64,000 nt of DNA from Hyaloscypha bicolor E (lineage: Eukaryota; Ascomycota; Leotiomycetes; Helotiales; Hyaloscyphaceae): assembly GCF_002865645.1 (NCBI RefSeq), contig NW_020194588.1, positions 62,001 to 126,000 on the forward strand. The letters run 5' to 3'. This document shows positions 34,966 to 46,000 of the stretch, piece after piece. The translations under genes were made by a program, and so were the position numbers. Position 1 is the stretch's first letter. Each line of letters begins with the position of its first letter. The notes under the pieces were generated by a model. It had not been told where the DNA came from. It was given only the letters and a program-made list of their open reading frames with translations, and searched no databases.

Positions 34966-35781
34966 CTATATAATAAGCTTTACTTCTTTTTTAAAGCAAA
35001 AGAATAAAATTCTCCCAGATAAATGCCCTAAAACAAGAGTTCTATTCCAAATAGCTAAATAAGTTTCCTAATAATCGGGAGGTAGCCAAATAATATTCGT
35101 ATCGTCTTCCACTACCCAATAATTTATTACTTATATAATTAGTAATAGCTTACTATCGGGTGAGAAGGCTACTAAACTGACCGAGCCAGTGAGGCCCTCG
35201 AGCATCTATAGCGCTGCTCCCGTGGCCGCGTCCCAGAGCCGCACCGTCAGATCATATGATTCAGATATATGCCCTAATCCAGACACCACCTGCTTGCCGT
35301 TGGGTGAGAAGGCCACTGAGTTGACCAAGTCAGTATGGCCCTCGAGCGTCTGCAGTACTGCTCCCGTGGCCACGTCCCAGAGCCGCACCGTCTCATCCCC
35401 TGATCCAGACACTGCCTGCTTGCCGTCTGGTGAGAAGGCTACTGAACTAACCCAGCTAGTGTGGCCCTCGAGCGCCTGTAGCGCTGCTCCCGTGGCCGCG
35501 TCCCAGAGCCACACCGTTTTATCGTCTGATCCAGACACGACCTGCTTGCCGTCGGGTGAGAAGGCTATTGAATGGACAAAGTCAGTATGGCCCTCGAGCG
35601 TTTGCAGCGCTGCTCTTATAGCCGCATCCCAGAGCCGCACCGTCTCATCCCCTGATCCAGACACCACCTGCTTGCCGTCGGCTGAGAAGGCTACTGAATG
35701 GACAAAGTTAGTATGGCCCTCGAGCGTCTGTAGCGCTTGTAGATCATTAGTTCTTTCTTGCAGGTGGGGCGGGATCTCCAT
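34966..35781 (-). pseudogene. WD40-only NLR derivative, C-terminally truncated
   Basis: ATG at 35779-35781 (MEIPPHLQERTNDLQALQ) opens 191 codons made of WD40 repeats: TLEGHTNFVHSVAFS, GKQVVSGSGDETVRLWD and so on, in four 126-base steps (plus-strand anchor TGCTTGCCGT at 35291, 35417, 35543 and 35669). The last blade has a six-residue insertion (GLGHISESYDLTVRLWD instead of GSGDETVRLWD). A TAG in place of Gln at 35203-35205 stops the frame. Beyond it the ordinary end of an NWD protein is still readable: MLEGLTGSVSLVAFSPDSK, NIIWLPPDY, LVLGHLSGRILFFCF, to a TAG at 34966-34968. There is no NACHT or HET part upstream. It could be a gene fragment with a new start, or a short WD40 protein that still acts as a decoy or sensor; the DNA does not decide. 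Confidence 0.75.
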
Positions 35782-37060
35782 TGTGGCTTGGAGGCGCGAT
35801 TGTTTGATGATAAAGGTGGAGGACGGGGGGGAGGTGTCAGATTTATGGGTCGTGGGGGACCTGCGAACTCTACTTTTCGCAGGGGCTTGCGGACTCGACT
35901 TTTTCGCATGTGGGTGGCTTGCCGGATTTATTTATGGAACATAAAATACACGTGATATCGGGCCGGGATAACTTAGACCCGGGTTTCGGTCTCGAACTTT
36001 CCGGTAAGCTTTTCGAAGCCCCTTCTTCTCTTAGCAAGCTAAGAGTACGAAGGCATACTGTAATATCTTTTCTGGATTCCAAGTACTATATCACGTCGAT
36101 AGTTCATAAAGGTTCTATGACTCGACTAACTCCGATGCTTGACCCGCTAGCGACGGTCTAGATCTTCGCCATATTGCTCACGTTATTCGCGCTGGCCGGC
36201 AGAGCCCGAATTCGCGTTCCAAGACCCTAAGCGATCGCATTAGTGATCTCTTGTCCCAGATATCATAAAACCGCATTCTTTTGCGACTAGTACGTAAGTC
36301 AGGGGTTGAATTTATTAGGGGAAGGAGTACGGAGACAATTAGAGAGTGTTTTGACTCTTATATTATATGCTAAAGTGGTTGTTTTCGGCCCTGGATCTGC
36401 TAGATTCACTATAGTGTGCTTATTATGGAGCTAACGAAGGTCACAGTATTCCCCGAATTAACCATCACATCACATTACATCACTATTACCATTACCATTA
36501 CCATGGCTATGGCCTCTGTCTTGAGGGCGTTTTCGAGACCCTTCCACTAGAGGTCTACATATTTTCCCAAGCCTTGCTCATTTTATTGACTCCTCTTAAC
36601 CGATTAATCTAAATCTCTTTTAACTTGCCAGCAAATTCATGATATTCGATCTCGCCCGCTAACGTCGCTCTCTTGGGTATAGCTTTACACTAAGTGTCCT
36701 ACCTCATTCGGCGTCAGAACCCCCGATAGGTACTGCGAAATAATCTCCCAAGACTCGACTTTTCGCGCTAAGGCACATTAAACGCGGGCGACGAGGTAGG
36801 TGCGGACTCTCAGAGCACTAACCGTGGGTTAATGGAGTTAGTAATGGCGTGCTTGCTTACAGGTAAAGCGTCGGAATTAATATCTGCAAGGGCTCGTTTA
36901 TGAAGCCTCTGAGGCTTTAGATAGAGTACCTTAGTATTCATAGCCTTCAAACACGGACGTGGATAAACAAGATATATGTGAAGGACGAGGAAGAAGAGAA
37001 ATAGCATTAAGTGCACGGCAAGTAATAGACCTTGAATCTGGAAGACTAATAGCAAGATGC
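35782..37060. other. Normal-GC region, no supported gene
   Basis: Upstream of the WD40 gene lies C- and G-run rich sequence (35815-35830). At 36475-36505 there is a short imperfect run of CATCACAT and CCATTA units. Frames at 35758-36161 and 36810-37055 overlap antisense and have no domain. A frame starting MRFYDIWDKRSLMRS on the minus strand near 36277 stops after about 32 codons. Confidence 0.4.
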
Positions 37061-37419
37061 TTATTACAGGTAAGGCTTATTACCCTGCTTATTAGGGAGT
37101 TCTAACAGATATCAGAAATACCTGGGTCTGAGGAAATCCGAGACGAGTTACGAATTCTTATACGTGATTACCTAGACGGCGAAGTAAGCTTATTAGAGTT
37201 GGATTATTAGCCTCTAAAGAAATAAGACGGCATCCTGCCTTAGATAACTCCTGTTTAGTTAAGAGGCAAGAAATAGATTAGTAAATATAGTATTATTAAT
37301 AAAATCTCGTAGAGTTTCCCAAGCAAATCTCTTCTCTAGAACATAGACTTTACCTGCTTGTACCATACTCCCTTCTAGTAGAACTCGAGTCCGGTTATTT
37401 ACCTCATTACGTGACTCTT

Positions 37420-37650
37420 TAGAGCGGCAGGCTCTTAAGTACGGCCTCCGAAGAGCCCCGCTCTCTTTAGATCTGTCTCTAGAGAGCCGTTGTCTCTAAA
37501 GAGCCACGGTCGCTTTAGTACGGTTGCTACAGAGCTACCTACTCTTTAGTATAATTACTCCAGAGCTATAGCCTCTATAGAACCATAATATCTTTAGTAT
37601 AATCTCTATAGACTTTTTGTCTCTGGAGAGCTATATAATACCATATCGAA
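37420..37650. repeat. About 30-bp tandem array, GGCTCTTTAGTACGG family, RIP gradient
   Basis: Variants of GCTCTTTAGTACGG and TCTCTAGAGAGCC alternate; the two motifs are partly complementary (GGCTCT against AGAGCC), so neighbouring blocks can pair. The left units keep their GC and the right units are changed to forms such as TCTTTAGTATAATCTC, mostly by C-to-T and G-to-A. Same design principle as the 12408-12622 array, but a different sequence. Confidence 0.75.
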
Positions 37651-40600
37651 AAGAGCTATAAAATACAGATATTCGCTCCTATTTTGCTCCTCTAATTTTA
37701 ATACGGTTTCTCTAAGTTTTTTCTAAAAACTAAATTACTAAGCGAGGTATAAACATACCCTAGTTTGGATTTAAAGTAGACTTTAATAATAGCGTTCTCA
37801 AAGGTTAGTATTCTTAGGATTAAATCTTTATAATATTAATAAGGATATCTCTATAGTAATAGAAATTTATTCTTAATTTGGACGGAACTATTAAGTGCCT
37901 TGCTTTTCTACTATCTAATAATTACTATAAACCATATTACCTCAATCTCCCTTATTACTCGTAATTATTACTACCAGAGAGCCGCCCCTCGACTATCTAC
38001 CCTAAGCTCTCTATATTACAAAATCCCGGTCCCTAATTCCTCTAATTATTCCCATTTACCTTTCCCTAGAACTCGACTATCTTCCCAAATATTATTCCAC
38101 CTACCATATTCCCTATCCGTACCATTCCCATAGCGGCATACCTATTACTACCGACCTACTAAAACCACTACTTTTTACCCCTTCTCCCCGGTGCATCCGT
38201 ACCTACCACTCTCTTCTATAGGCGGAATAAACCTAGATAATATTCCTCTTTACCCCCGCTCTAGTATACCTCACGCTATATCCAGGAGCAATAAGCCCTC
38301 GGGAACCCCTTAAATACCTATAGCCTTAATAGCAGGTATGTCTATAGTAGCTTAAAGCATGCCAGCTTATGTAATAGTAGTAGTAATATTACTAGAGTAT
38401 TAATGTAGTCTAGTAGCTCGAATAGAATAGCGAAGCCTATGTGAGGGCGGCTAGCTAGTATAATATTATGGGTAGCGGGGAATCGGCTATCCTGCTATGG
38501 CGGGAGGTATAGTACGATAAGGTTATCCTGTGGGATCTAGTCGAGAAGTACGAGGTTCCGCTACGAATATATACTCGTATTACTATAGTCAGTTTCGCTA
38601 GATACTATTATACTAGTGAGAGTAAAGTACTCGGGACTCGGCCTCTAGTAATATAAGGCGACGACGGTACGGGCTTCCCTGTATATACCTATTAGTAATA
38701 GTATATAGAGGTATCCTGACTCGTGATCTCGCAACGTATATAGCCGGAACTCCTTATTTAACTAAAGGTGCTAGTGGTATTGCGTTAGCAGGTAATTAAT
38801 AAGATTAAAGAAGTAGATAGTAGGACGAGAAAAGAGGCAGTTCTTCCAGATTCTAAAGCGGATTTCGTTAGGCAGATACTAGAATAGGCAGAACGTGGGT
38901 ATAGTTAAAGTATTAATGCTATTTAAAGAGGCAGCGGACTTCTTATCCCGAGGAAGATAGGAATAAATATTATTAACTACTGCGGGTATCCATATTAGTC
39001 TTAATAAGGGCAGGAATATAGGGTTATACTAGTTGATTTGAGAAAGTGACTCTAAATAATTATGTTTTATATTCCCGGTAGGCTCCCTATCTAATTTATA
39101 TATACCCGTCTTGGGCAGGTTTAATTCGAGTTTAATTAAGGGAACTTGTTCTAGAATCTATTATAATAATATAGTATAGTATTCTGCTTTGCCCTTCTAG
39201 CTTTAGTATTTCCTTATCTCTTATATAAACTCTATAATGTGGACTATTTATCTCTTGAGTATTAAGAGTAACTATTCCGCTTTATTAAGTTCTGCCTTGG
39301 CTATAGCTAGCCTTTAAAGCCAAATATCTCGGCTCGGGGTTTTCAAGCCTTAAAGTCCTCTAGTTATAAAATAAATATAATTCTTCTTAAAGCTTATATC
39401 TTTCTCGGTTATAAATCTCTTATTATCCTCTCAAATACGTTCTAATATAGATTATATTATACAGATAGAATTCTCTGTTTTAAAAGCGTCTAATATATTC
39501 AAATTAACAAGCTTTTTCCAGATATTATTATATTATTACTAGTTATATTTAACTAAATAAATATAAATATTACATATCCTATACTTATAGTTTAGGTACT
39601 CGATTCATATTATTAGCCTATCTTACTAATTTGGATCCTTATAAAGCTAAAATAGTCGTATGAAATCATATCTTACTAGATAGTTCTTTATACCGGTAAT
39701 ATACTCGGCAAACCGACTATACTCCCTTATATATTACTAGTAATTCCGGAAATCTCGCTATCTCTCTAACTATTTTCCAAATACCCTCTATTTGTCTAGA
39801 TAATCTTACTAGAAAGAGAGGATCTCCCGGTACTAACCCTGGTTACTAATAATAGCCTTAAGAAAGCTAATGGGATATAATAGCTAGCTACTATTACTAA
39901 TAAGAGTATTATAGTATTTAGTCTTAAGTTATATATTAATAAACTATTATATCTCAGATATATTATCTATTAATAGATTGTGTTTTAAAAGACGACCGAG
40001 AGTATATAAGTAAAGTCCGGAAGATTTTTCTCCTTAAAGTTTAATAGATACTATTTACTACTTTTATAAAGTATAAATTAGTTATATTAGTATATGGAAA
40101 TTATACGGAGTATTACGAATTTATTTATTGCAATAAGTTACTATATTATTACTACTATTAATAGACTTAGGAAGGTATATTTTCAGGATAGTAATTATAA
40201 AGAAAGCTAGTTAATAGTTTTCGAGAAATAGGAAAGCTGTAATTACAAATATAATAGCTAATTTTCCTATACTAGTAGCCTCTAAAATTGTATTATTAAT
40301 CCTAATAGGGTATATCTATAATACTTTATATTTGGGGTAATAGTTCCAAGATATAGAAGATTTACTTTATCTCAAGAGATAGTATTTTAGTAAATTCTAA
40401 GAGTTCTATTAGCTAGATTTCCCTATTAGTATAGAAATTTCCGGAAAATGTTTTGGAACTATTATACTAAGGGAAAAGTATAAACTTAATTAGTTTCCTC
40501 TATTATACCGAGTTATTATAGCTATTTAAACTAGTGTAACTATACGGGCTAGTATAAATAGAAGACTAGAAATACGGAGTTTACGAAATAAGTTATATTT

Positions 40601-42050
40601 TTATATATAGTAGTAATATAGAATTAATTAGTAGTAGTTTATAATATCTGACTTGAGCCGTTTTTGCAAAATATAAAGCTAGTATTAAGTAAATCTTATC
40701 TATTCTAATTAATCTAGACTAGTAATTAATTCCTAAAGTTTTTTAGATAATATTAGTATAATTTGAGCCCTGTATTACTTTTTTATATGGTTAGAGCCGT
40801 ATTTAGCCAAATTGGGTATAGTTTATATAACTAATTCCTATAGAAAATAGCTCTAGTTATAATAGATATAATGAAATCCTGTTCTATCTCTAGCTATAAT
40901 CGGGATACCATATCTAATTATATAAATATACTAGTATGTCTTTAGATCTATAAGCTTCCAGAAGCCCTTAACTTAGCTAGCCTTATTAAGTACTAATAGA
41001 AATTTTATTCTTCTTTATATTCCGCCTATTATAAATACCCGAGTTATAAAAAAGCATATCTGTAGTTCTCGTATAAAGCTATCTGAGACTTATTAGGAAA
41101 AGCTACTAGATACTATTATAAGAGAAAGTAAAGGTATATATATTATCTACTATATATCCTTAGAGAAAGTAATAAGATATATTAATAAAATATTATAGGA
41201 TATATAAGCTATAGTTAATAATAATCTACTAATAGTAGAGATCTTATATTACTAGTATATTCTAGAAAGAGGTAAATTAATATATTAGAGATTATTCCGG
41301 TACTTATAAAAAAGGCCCGCTTAATATAGACGAACTTATAATAGCTTATTAAGGTCAAGAAAGTAGAGCAGGTAGCCAAGGTATAATAATATTCCCTTAT
41401 ATCCATTAGTAACTAATAGAAGAGTTTATATAGATTATACTATAATAGCTAAAGCCTCTCTCTCTAAAGTATCCGTATATATTATTTCTCGAATACTTTA
41501 TTAACTAGCTCCTATTAAGTCCTATTCCGAAAAGATACTGCCCTGAGTCTATTAATAGTTTTATTTCCTAGTAAGTCAAGTTTGCTTTAGGATTAGAATC
41601 CTACTAAGAAAGATATTACCGGTCGGATACTTTTCTTAGTTATTCAGATTGTAATCTAATTCCTAGAAGACTTATAAAGTTAGTACCGAATATGAAGTTT
41701 ATATGGGATACTAACGGATTCGTTATATTACTAATATTTTCCTTATTATACTTATTTAGAGATAATATGGAAGTTAATATATGATTTAATTTATAAGTCG
41801 ATTTATAGATATCCTAGTATGGCCTATTAATTATACTATTAGATATTAGTAGTACCTTTACTAGTTTAAGTTAAAGGAGCCTTATTAAGGAGCCTTCTTA
41901 CTAACGGACGAACTTGGGTATAAATAATATCTATATATACTATTCCTATAAAAAATTCCCGGAATATATTATTAATCTAGTTAATTATATAGCCAGAGAC
42001 TATAATTCTCTAGGCCCGTTATTAGATTAAGTAAGGCAAGATACGGATTT
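37651..42050. other. RIP-eroded DNA with unidentified gene relics
   Basis: At 38480-39300 the plus strand gives a frame with few stops other than TAG: DLVEKYEVPLRIYTRITIVS, SKVLGTRPLVIQGDDGTGFP, NKIKEVDSRTRKEAVLPDSK, ADFVRQILEQAERGY. This looks like an authentic protein, family not recognised. 37900-38130 is Pro/Ser/Leu-rich on the plus strand without a domain. 39300-42050 is TA-rich; the frame at 41215-41406 (-) is likely chance. Confidence 0.35.
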
Positions 42051-42059
42051 ATATAATCT

Positions 42060-43040
42060 GGGAATAAGTAATATAGAACCTACTATAAAGAATTATTTTA
42101 AGGCTAATATCTTCCCTAATCCCAAATTATTAAATAGTCTCAAATATATTAATAAAAATCTAATAGCTAAATATACTATTTCAAATATCTTATTAAAGCT
42201 AAAAGTTAGTATTCTAGTACCTAATATGCTTTACGAATATAATAGTATTAGAGTATTTCCCTAGTAATAGGCCTAACTTCTCTCTATAGGAAATGAGATA
42301 GTAGCTAATATTTAAGACTTAATATATTTCTTCTTTATTATCGAGTTTAAGGTTAATAGTTCTAGAGGGTCTGGAAGTATATGGGTAGTAACGAATTAGT
42401 ATCTAGGAAGCTCTATATTATATATTAATATTATTGAATACCTTAATTACTGGCTAAAGTAGTATAATAGTAATAAGGTCCGGCTAATTAATAGTACCGT
42501 ATTTAGTATTACTATAAATAGTACGGAAGTGCGGCTCTATATCTCGTAAAAGTATAATGAGCTTAATTACTATATATAAAATATAAAGAGTTTCTTATTT
42601 TAGGAGCCTGAGTAATATATAGACTTTTATAAGTATGTCCTAAATATTATTAATTAGGGGAAAGACAAGTATTTAATATAAATTCGAAAGTCCCTAGATA
42701 ACCTGTTTAAAGAGGGCAGGAGGAAAACCTTGGAGGTAGTAAAGTCCTGCCGGCTACCTTTAAATAATTCCGCAAGTAGTAGGAGTTATAAATGTAATAC
42801 CTCGTTATATAAGGGAAAGCTACTAACTAACTCGAGAAAAGAAAAAGTTAAGGTATTTATATCTAGTATAGGTAATAGTAATTCTTAGGAATAAGATAAC
42901 GAAAAGAAAGCAAATAAGACTTAGGATAAGGGTCTTGGAAGATAGGTATACTGGAACGAGAAGTATTAGGCTAAAAAGTACTTTAATAGTAAGAAATAGT
43001 AATAGGTAAATAACTCTATTTAGGAGCAGAGCTTATAATA
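42060..43040 (+). pseudogene. DUF7924-like fungal protein gene, RIP-damaged
   Basis: The plus frame reads KNYFKANIFPNPKLLNSLKY, then LIYFFFIIEFKVNSSRGSGS, WVVTN followed by a TAG in place of Gln, YLGSSILYINIIEYLN, KVRLINSTVFSITI, EPE-x-YIDFYKYVLNIIN, then a Lys/Ser-rich tail (NSRKEKVKVFISS). The order FxxxEFK, GGSGSxWVATNQ, GG-A-x-xVNI resembles DUF7924 proteins, common in fungal subtelomeric and accessory regions. The EFK-x(n)-NQ arrangement recalls a PD-(D/E)XK nuclease core, which is inference. About fifteen TAG/TAA codons replace Gln or Trp. The upstream part near 41600-42050 is too eroded to read. Confidence 0.5.
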
Positions 43041-46000
43041 GCCCAGGACTTCTTCCTAGTCTAATAAACTAGAATATTTAGTTTTATTTTAATATTCTAA
43101 CTTTAATTTCTATATTTAAAGCTCTTACTAAATTAATTCGGATAGTATAATATAATAATTTAATAGGGGACCAAATCGAACTACTATACTAAAGTATTAC
43201 TATCTAGATAGTACTGGATTAATTATAGTTCTATATTAGTTATTATTCCTAGTTATTTTTATATTATCTATTAGTAAACTATCTTAGCTTCTATAACTCG
43301 TACTATATATCTTTTTAGAAACTCCTCTATAAAGCCTTTCCATATCTATTAGGGAAGCCTTAAATTAGTATCTGGCTCAGAAAACCTAATATATTCTATA
43401 GATTTGAACTTAATTAACTTATATATATATCTAATAATAAAGATAATTTCTCTAAGATTACTAGGAAATAAAAGCTTAATATTAATAAGTAGTATATTAA
43501 GATCTTTAAGCGAGGAAATTTTAATAGCTAGAGATAGGATCTTTTTCTTAATATTAGGAAATAAGCTAGTAATAATACTTAAGATATAATTACTATTAAG
43601 GTTATACTTTCTAACTTTTATAAGAATAGGTTAATTAGTATAATTATTAGTAGTAAAGATAATAGCTAAGTAGATTATTTGCGGTTATAAAATATAATAG
43701 TTAGTAATCTTAGTTATTATTTTTATATTTATATTAGTTATATTCTTTATTATATTTATAAGAAAAGAGAAAAATCTAAAGAGTTTGGATTAAAGTTAGT
43801 AATATATTACTATAAACTCAAAATATATAATAGATAAAATCTTTTTACTTTAACTATATTTAGGGATATATTTACTTTTAATACCTGGAAGTCTCTAATA
43901 TAAACCGTTACTATATCGCAGAGGTACTATAATTTGGACATATATAATTAACTAGTAGAAAGCGCCAAAAATATACGAGAAATAAATTAATTCCCTTCTT
44001 ATTAAACTAATAACTCTCGGGCTTTTATACTCAGGCCTGTAAGAGAAATAAGGCATACTAAGTACTAGCTAAATCCGGCCGAGAATATACGGGGATTAGA
44101 ATATTCGTATTATGATTTTCTAGATACTTATTAGTAATAATACCTATACTTATTAGAATAATCTAGTTTCCGGAAAAGAGGATCTCCTGGCGATCTAACT
44201 TCTATTAAGTATATAGTACCTTTAACCTTAATAGCGGCCTTATTAATACTAATAGTATAGTAGTAGTACTATAAATACTATAAGTAAAGAAGTAGTATTA
44301 TACTTTATAATATCTTTATTACCTTTTATTTTATTTTCTAGACTAATATATAATTCTCTAATATAATATCTTTATTATATAATAGATATAGTACAAGTTT
44401 GGTATTTATTACTATAGTTCGAGAGTTCCGAGGTATGCCTATATTATAGTAATAGACTAAGTCTAGTATTATTAAATTTATTATATCTAAAATAGTTAAG
44501 GCCGGCTTTATTAGTAATAGTATTATTTCTATCTCTTTCTAAGCCTTAATAAATATAGCTCGAAAGTCTATAATAGGCCTATTTCCTTTCTCTAATAATC
44601 CCGGTAAGATAATAAATTCGGGGCAAACTATAAACTACTTAACGGATACGGTCTGAGCTCCGTTCTAATCTAATACCCTAGTAATATTAAACTCATTATT
44701 AAGCAAGATATTACCATAGTAAAAGTCCTAATAGTAAAGTAGAAAGGAGCCGTATTAATATTTGCAAATAAGGAAGGATATAATTGAGTCTATAAGAACC
44801 TAATAAGCTATAGACTATATAGACTAATCCTAATTATTTATATACTCGATATAAACCGCCTTATTTACTTCCCTTTTTAGAGTATAGAAATATATACAGG
44901 ATGTATTAAATAAACTAACGGGATATAAAGTATTCCGGCTATTATATTCTCTATATACTTTAAAATATATAATTCTAGGTTTCTTATTCCTATAATTCTT
45001 ATACCAGATTTGCCCTATTTTATTAAAGGTAATCTAACTAAGCTTATATAAATACCGTACTAATAGCCTAGTAACCTTAGGCTTATATTATTCCGGAATA
45101 AAGTTTAAGAACCTATTATCCAAAAAAATTTCTAGAATATAAGCTTATTAATATATACCGGAAGCCAAACGGGTTTCATTTATTATAATTATATCTAAAG
45201 ATTATTGGAACTAGTATTAATATCCTTTATTATATTAGTCTAATTATTGCAATTTTACTAAGTATCTCCGTTTTAGCTTCCTAATTCTCTAATAGCCTAA
45301 TTCTTATTATCTAGTATATAGAGTTTAAAAAAGCAATTTTAAAAACTATATTTCTTATACCTCTAGTAAGGCAAGTATAATTAATAGTATAAGTAATATC
45401 TTAAGCCAAATTATAGAGCTTTAATATTTCTAAATGCAAATACGGCTAATTTCCGATTAATATAATATCCTTAATCTCCCTTAATTATATAATATTATAT
45501 GAGTTATTAAATAAGGACTAGTAATTACTAGATTACTCTAAAGAATTCGAGAGTAGTTCGATTTTAGATTTAATTCTGGAAGGTTTCCGTAGCAGAGGTT
45601 ACTTGACCTTTAGCCTCTTTATAACTAGCTAATTACTAGACTAATTAGTTTTAGTATATTATACGAGATTAATTTTATACTTTTTTGAGCTACGGGTTAA
45701 TATTTTTAAATATAAATATGTAATTATTTATTATATTCTCGAATAAAGTAATAGCCATATTAATAGTTACTTATACTTATATAATTATTATAACTCTAGT
45801 TTATATAAACTAATTAAAAGTTCATATTATAAATATAGTAATTAGATATCTGGGATTAGCTATTATAATTTTAATATATAAGGTATTACTAGAAACTATA
45901 AAGGTCTTTAGTACTCTATAAAGTATAAATATAAACCATACTTAATTCGGGACATTATACTAAGGAACCAGAAGGATAGCGGCTCTCTAGTATTAGTTAT

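Noticed and set aside
35189..35944. 251-codon plus-strand frame with repeats
   Set aside because: It mirrors the 126-base WD40 repeats on the minus strand, which carry the canonical WD40 motifs.
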